A stretch of DNA of 64,000 nt, taken from Lycocorax pyrrhopterus obiensis (Eukaryota > Chordata > Aves > Passeriformes > Paradisaeidae). A program made the translations under genes and the position numbers. Within the stretch, counting starts at the first letter, position 1, and each line of letters begins with the position of its first letter. Location: positions 499,439 to 563,438 of the forward strand of contig JACSVZ010000001.1 in the NCBI GenBank assembly GCA_014706295.1. Direction: 5' to 3'. Positions 62,349 to 64,000 of the stretch are shown one piece after another. A model generated the notes under the pieces. The model was given only the letters and a program-made list of their open reading frames with translations, did no database searches and had not been told where the DNA came from.

Positions 62349-62660
62349 TTTCAACACGTTTTCTCCCTTTGCAGAAACACTGAAGCTTGTCTCCTCATTA
62401 ACACTGAAGTTCGGATACTGTGTGAAAATGATACCTAAGGAAGAAAACAATCTCTCATTATCACGTGCTCACATCAAAGGCGCTGACTTTAACTCATTTA
62501 CTGGGGAAAAATTAACAAATTACAGCGCTGAGTGCCCAAGCAGATTGCTGGGTTTGTTCCTCTCCCTTTCAAGAGATTTCATTTGGCTTTGAAATCCACA
62601 GGAATACTTTGGGAAGGAGGTGCTTTTCAGCGTGGGGAGGGGTAATAAAACCCCGAGTTT
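62349..62660. promoter_or_regulatory. Candidate conserved non-coding element 13
   Basis: Repeat-free block with ctctcattatcacgtgctca, cacatcaaaggcgctgac (TCF-like ATCAAAG) and gaaaaattaacaaattacag. Confidence 0.35.
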
Positions 62661-63002
62661 TGTTTTTCATTTATCTGCCTGGTCTAATTTGTCTCCCTGC
62701 TGCAATGAGCTCTGAGGGCCCTGTAAAAGACATCCCAGGGTGCAAACGAACAGGTCCCCAGGTGAGAGCTCTGCTTTTCTTCCAGGAAGGTGCTGGGGTC
62801 CCCCTTTACTCAAGAGCACTGTGCCTGGGGCAGGGAAAAGGGACCAGTGCGGGATTCAGAAGGGAAATATTCCCTCACCTTCAGGAGCAGAGCCCCTGTG
62901 TGTGATCCCTGGGCACTGGCAGGCTGGGCAGAGCTCAGGTCCTTGTCTTTTGGGGGGGATCATATCCAGGACCTCGATGGCAGCACAGAAGTGAGTGTTG
63001 GA
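62661..63002. other. Unassigned unique sequence
   Basis: Nothing is recognised. Confidence 0.4.
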
Positions 63003-63500
63003 ACCACAGAATCCCGGAATGGGTTGGGCTGGGAGGGACCTTCAAGGCTCATCCCGTGGGCAGGGACACCTCCCACTGTCCCAGGCTGCTCCAAGCCCCA
63101 ATGTCCAACCTGGCCTTGGACACTGCCAGGGATCCAGGGGCAGCACAGCTGCTCTGGGCACCCTGTGCCAGGGCCTGCCCACCCTCCCAGGGAACAATTC
63201 CTGCCCAAAATCCACCCTGAGCCTCCCCTGGCCCAGCCTGAGGCCGTTCCCTCTCCTCCTGTCCCTGTTCCCTGGGAGCAGAGCCCGACCCCCCCCGGCT
63301 GCCCCCTCCTGTCAGGGAGTTGTGCCAGAGCCACAAGGTCCCCCCTGAGCCTCCTTTGCTCCAGGCTGAGCCCCTTTCCCAGCTCCCTCAGCCGCTCCTG
63401 GGGCTCCAGCCCTTCCCAGCTCCGTTCCCTGCCCTGGACACGCTCCAGCCCCTCCAGGTCTCTGCTGCAGGACCCAGAACTGGACACAGCCCTCAGGTGC
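63003..63500 (-). mobile_element. Mosaic CR1 LINE (group A 3' part, group B 5' part)
   Basis: Reverse complement. 63003-63207 has the group A 3' end (gggttgggctgggagggacc to gggaacaattcctgcccaaa). 63208-63500 continues as group B (atccaccctgagcctcccct onward to ccctggacacgctccagccc). The joint is seamless, with no intervening tail or target duplication. Confidence 0.85.
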
Positions 63501-64000
63501 GGTCAGCAGCTCCTGGTTTGAGTTGCTTCCCGCTGGAGCAGGGAGAACACAGGCACGGCCAGACGGCTCCAGGAGGCTCCAGGAGCTGCTCCAGCTCCCT
63601 CAGGTACCACCCAGGGCACCAAACCCCAGGGATGGCCTTCCCTCCCCCTCAAGGCCATTCCCAGCTGAGGGAAGCAGCCGTGCCGGGGACTGGCACGGTA
63701 GGAAGGAGATTTGCTTTTGCCTTGGGGTTCAGCCTCCAGGATGCCTCACGGGCTGGCTGGGGCTGGGAATGAACCATTTGTCAGGGATTGCTGAAGGAAC
63801 AGCGAGCAAAGCGCTGCCTCGGGGCTGCTGATGAGGTTGAGGGCTCGGAGCGCGATCCTTCATCCCTCGTGGCAGGGAGGAGGTGGGATTGAGCTCTCCC
63901 TATTCCTTTCCCGGTTCCGTAGAGTTCCAGGTTCACATCTGGCTGCGGTCTCTGTTCCCGAGCCTGGCTCAGATCTCCCTCCCGAGCATCCTGGCGGCTG
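63501..64000. other. Unassigned unique sequence at window end
   Basis: No repeat or gene is recognised. Confidence 0.4.

Noticed and set aside
1..64000. tRNA, rRNA, CRISPR or operon-like structures
   Set aside because: None seen; the window is eukaryotic nuclear DNA and no cloverleaf or repeat-spacer pattern was noticed.

Overview
The window is vertebrate nuclear DNA, almost certainly from a bird and probably a songbird. The evidence is a split gene with GT-AG introns whose protein is vertebrate-type, about 44 fragments of CR1 LINEs (roughly 12 kb, near a fifth of the window), and two ERVK-like solo LTRs with 6-bp target duplications. Bacterial-style open reading frames have no meaning here; most long ones are CR1, microsatellite or GC-rich shadows.

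Positions 1-12720 hold the 3' two thirds of RRM1, the large (catalytic) subunit of class I ribonucleotide reductase. Fourteen coding exons on the + strand (432 to 11732) encode residues equivalent to human 150-792 with no net insertion or deletion. They include the catalytic Cys/Asn/Glu, the two active-site cysteines, the radical-transfer tyrosine pair and the C-terminal shuttle cysteines. The ATP-cone and earlier exons lie upstream of the window. Introns carry CR1 copies, one of which runs to within a few bases of the exon 7 acceptor. The 3' UTR probably ends after an AATAAA at 12697.

From about 12.8 to 64 kb I find no convincing protein-coding exon. This is a gene desert made of (a) CR1 copies that I group by sequence as A, B, C, D and E, (b) tandem repeats (GT/GA at 13.2-13.9 kb, GGGAA at 48.1-48.4 kb, a 49-bp minisatellite at 37.1 kb, a 39-bp one at 55.7 kb, an ATATAAG-type array at 62.2 kb), (c) two solo LTRs at 23.5 and 28.1 kb, each inside a CpG-rich block, and (d) many 150-700 bp repeat-free, AT-balanced blocks rich in homeodomain-like motifs that look like conserved non-coding elements. 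The pattern of dense candidate enhancers with no genes suggests the regulatory territory of a developmental gene just outside the window. I cannot name that gene from this sequence, and conservation could not be tested here.
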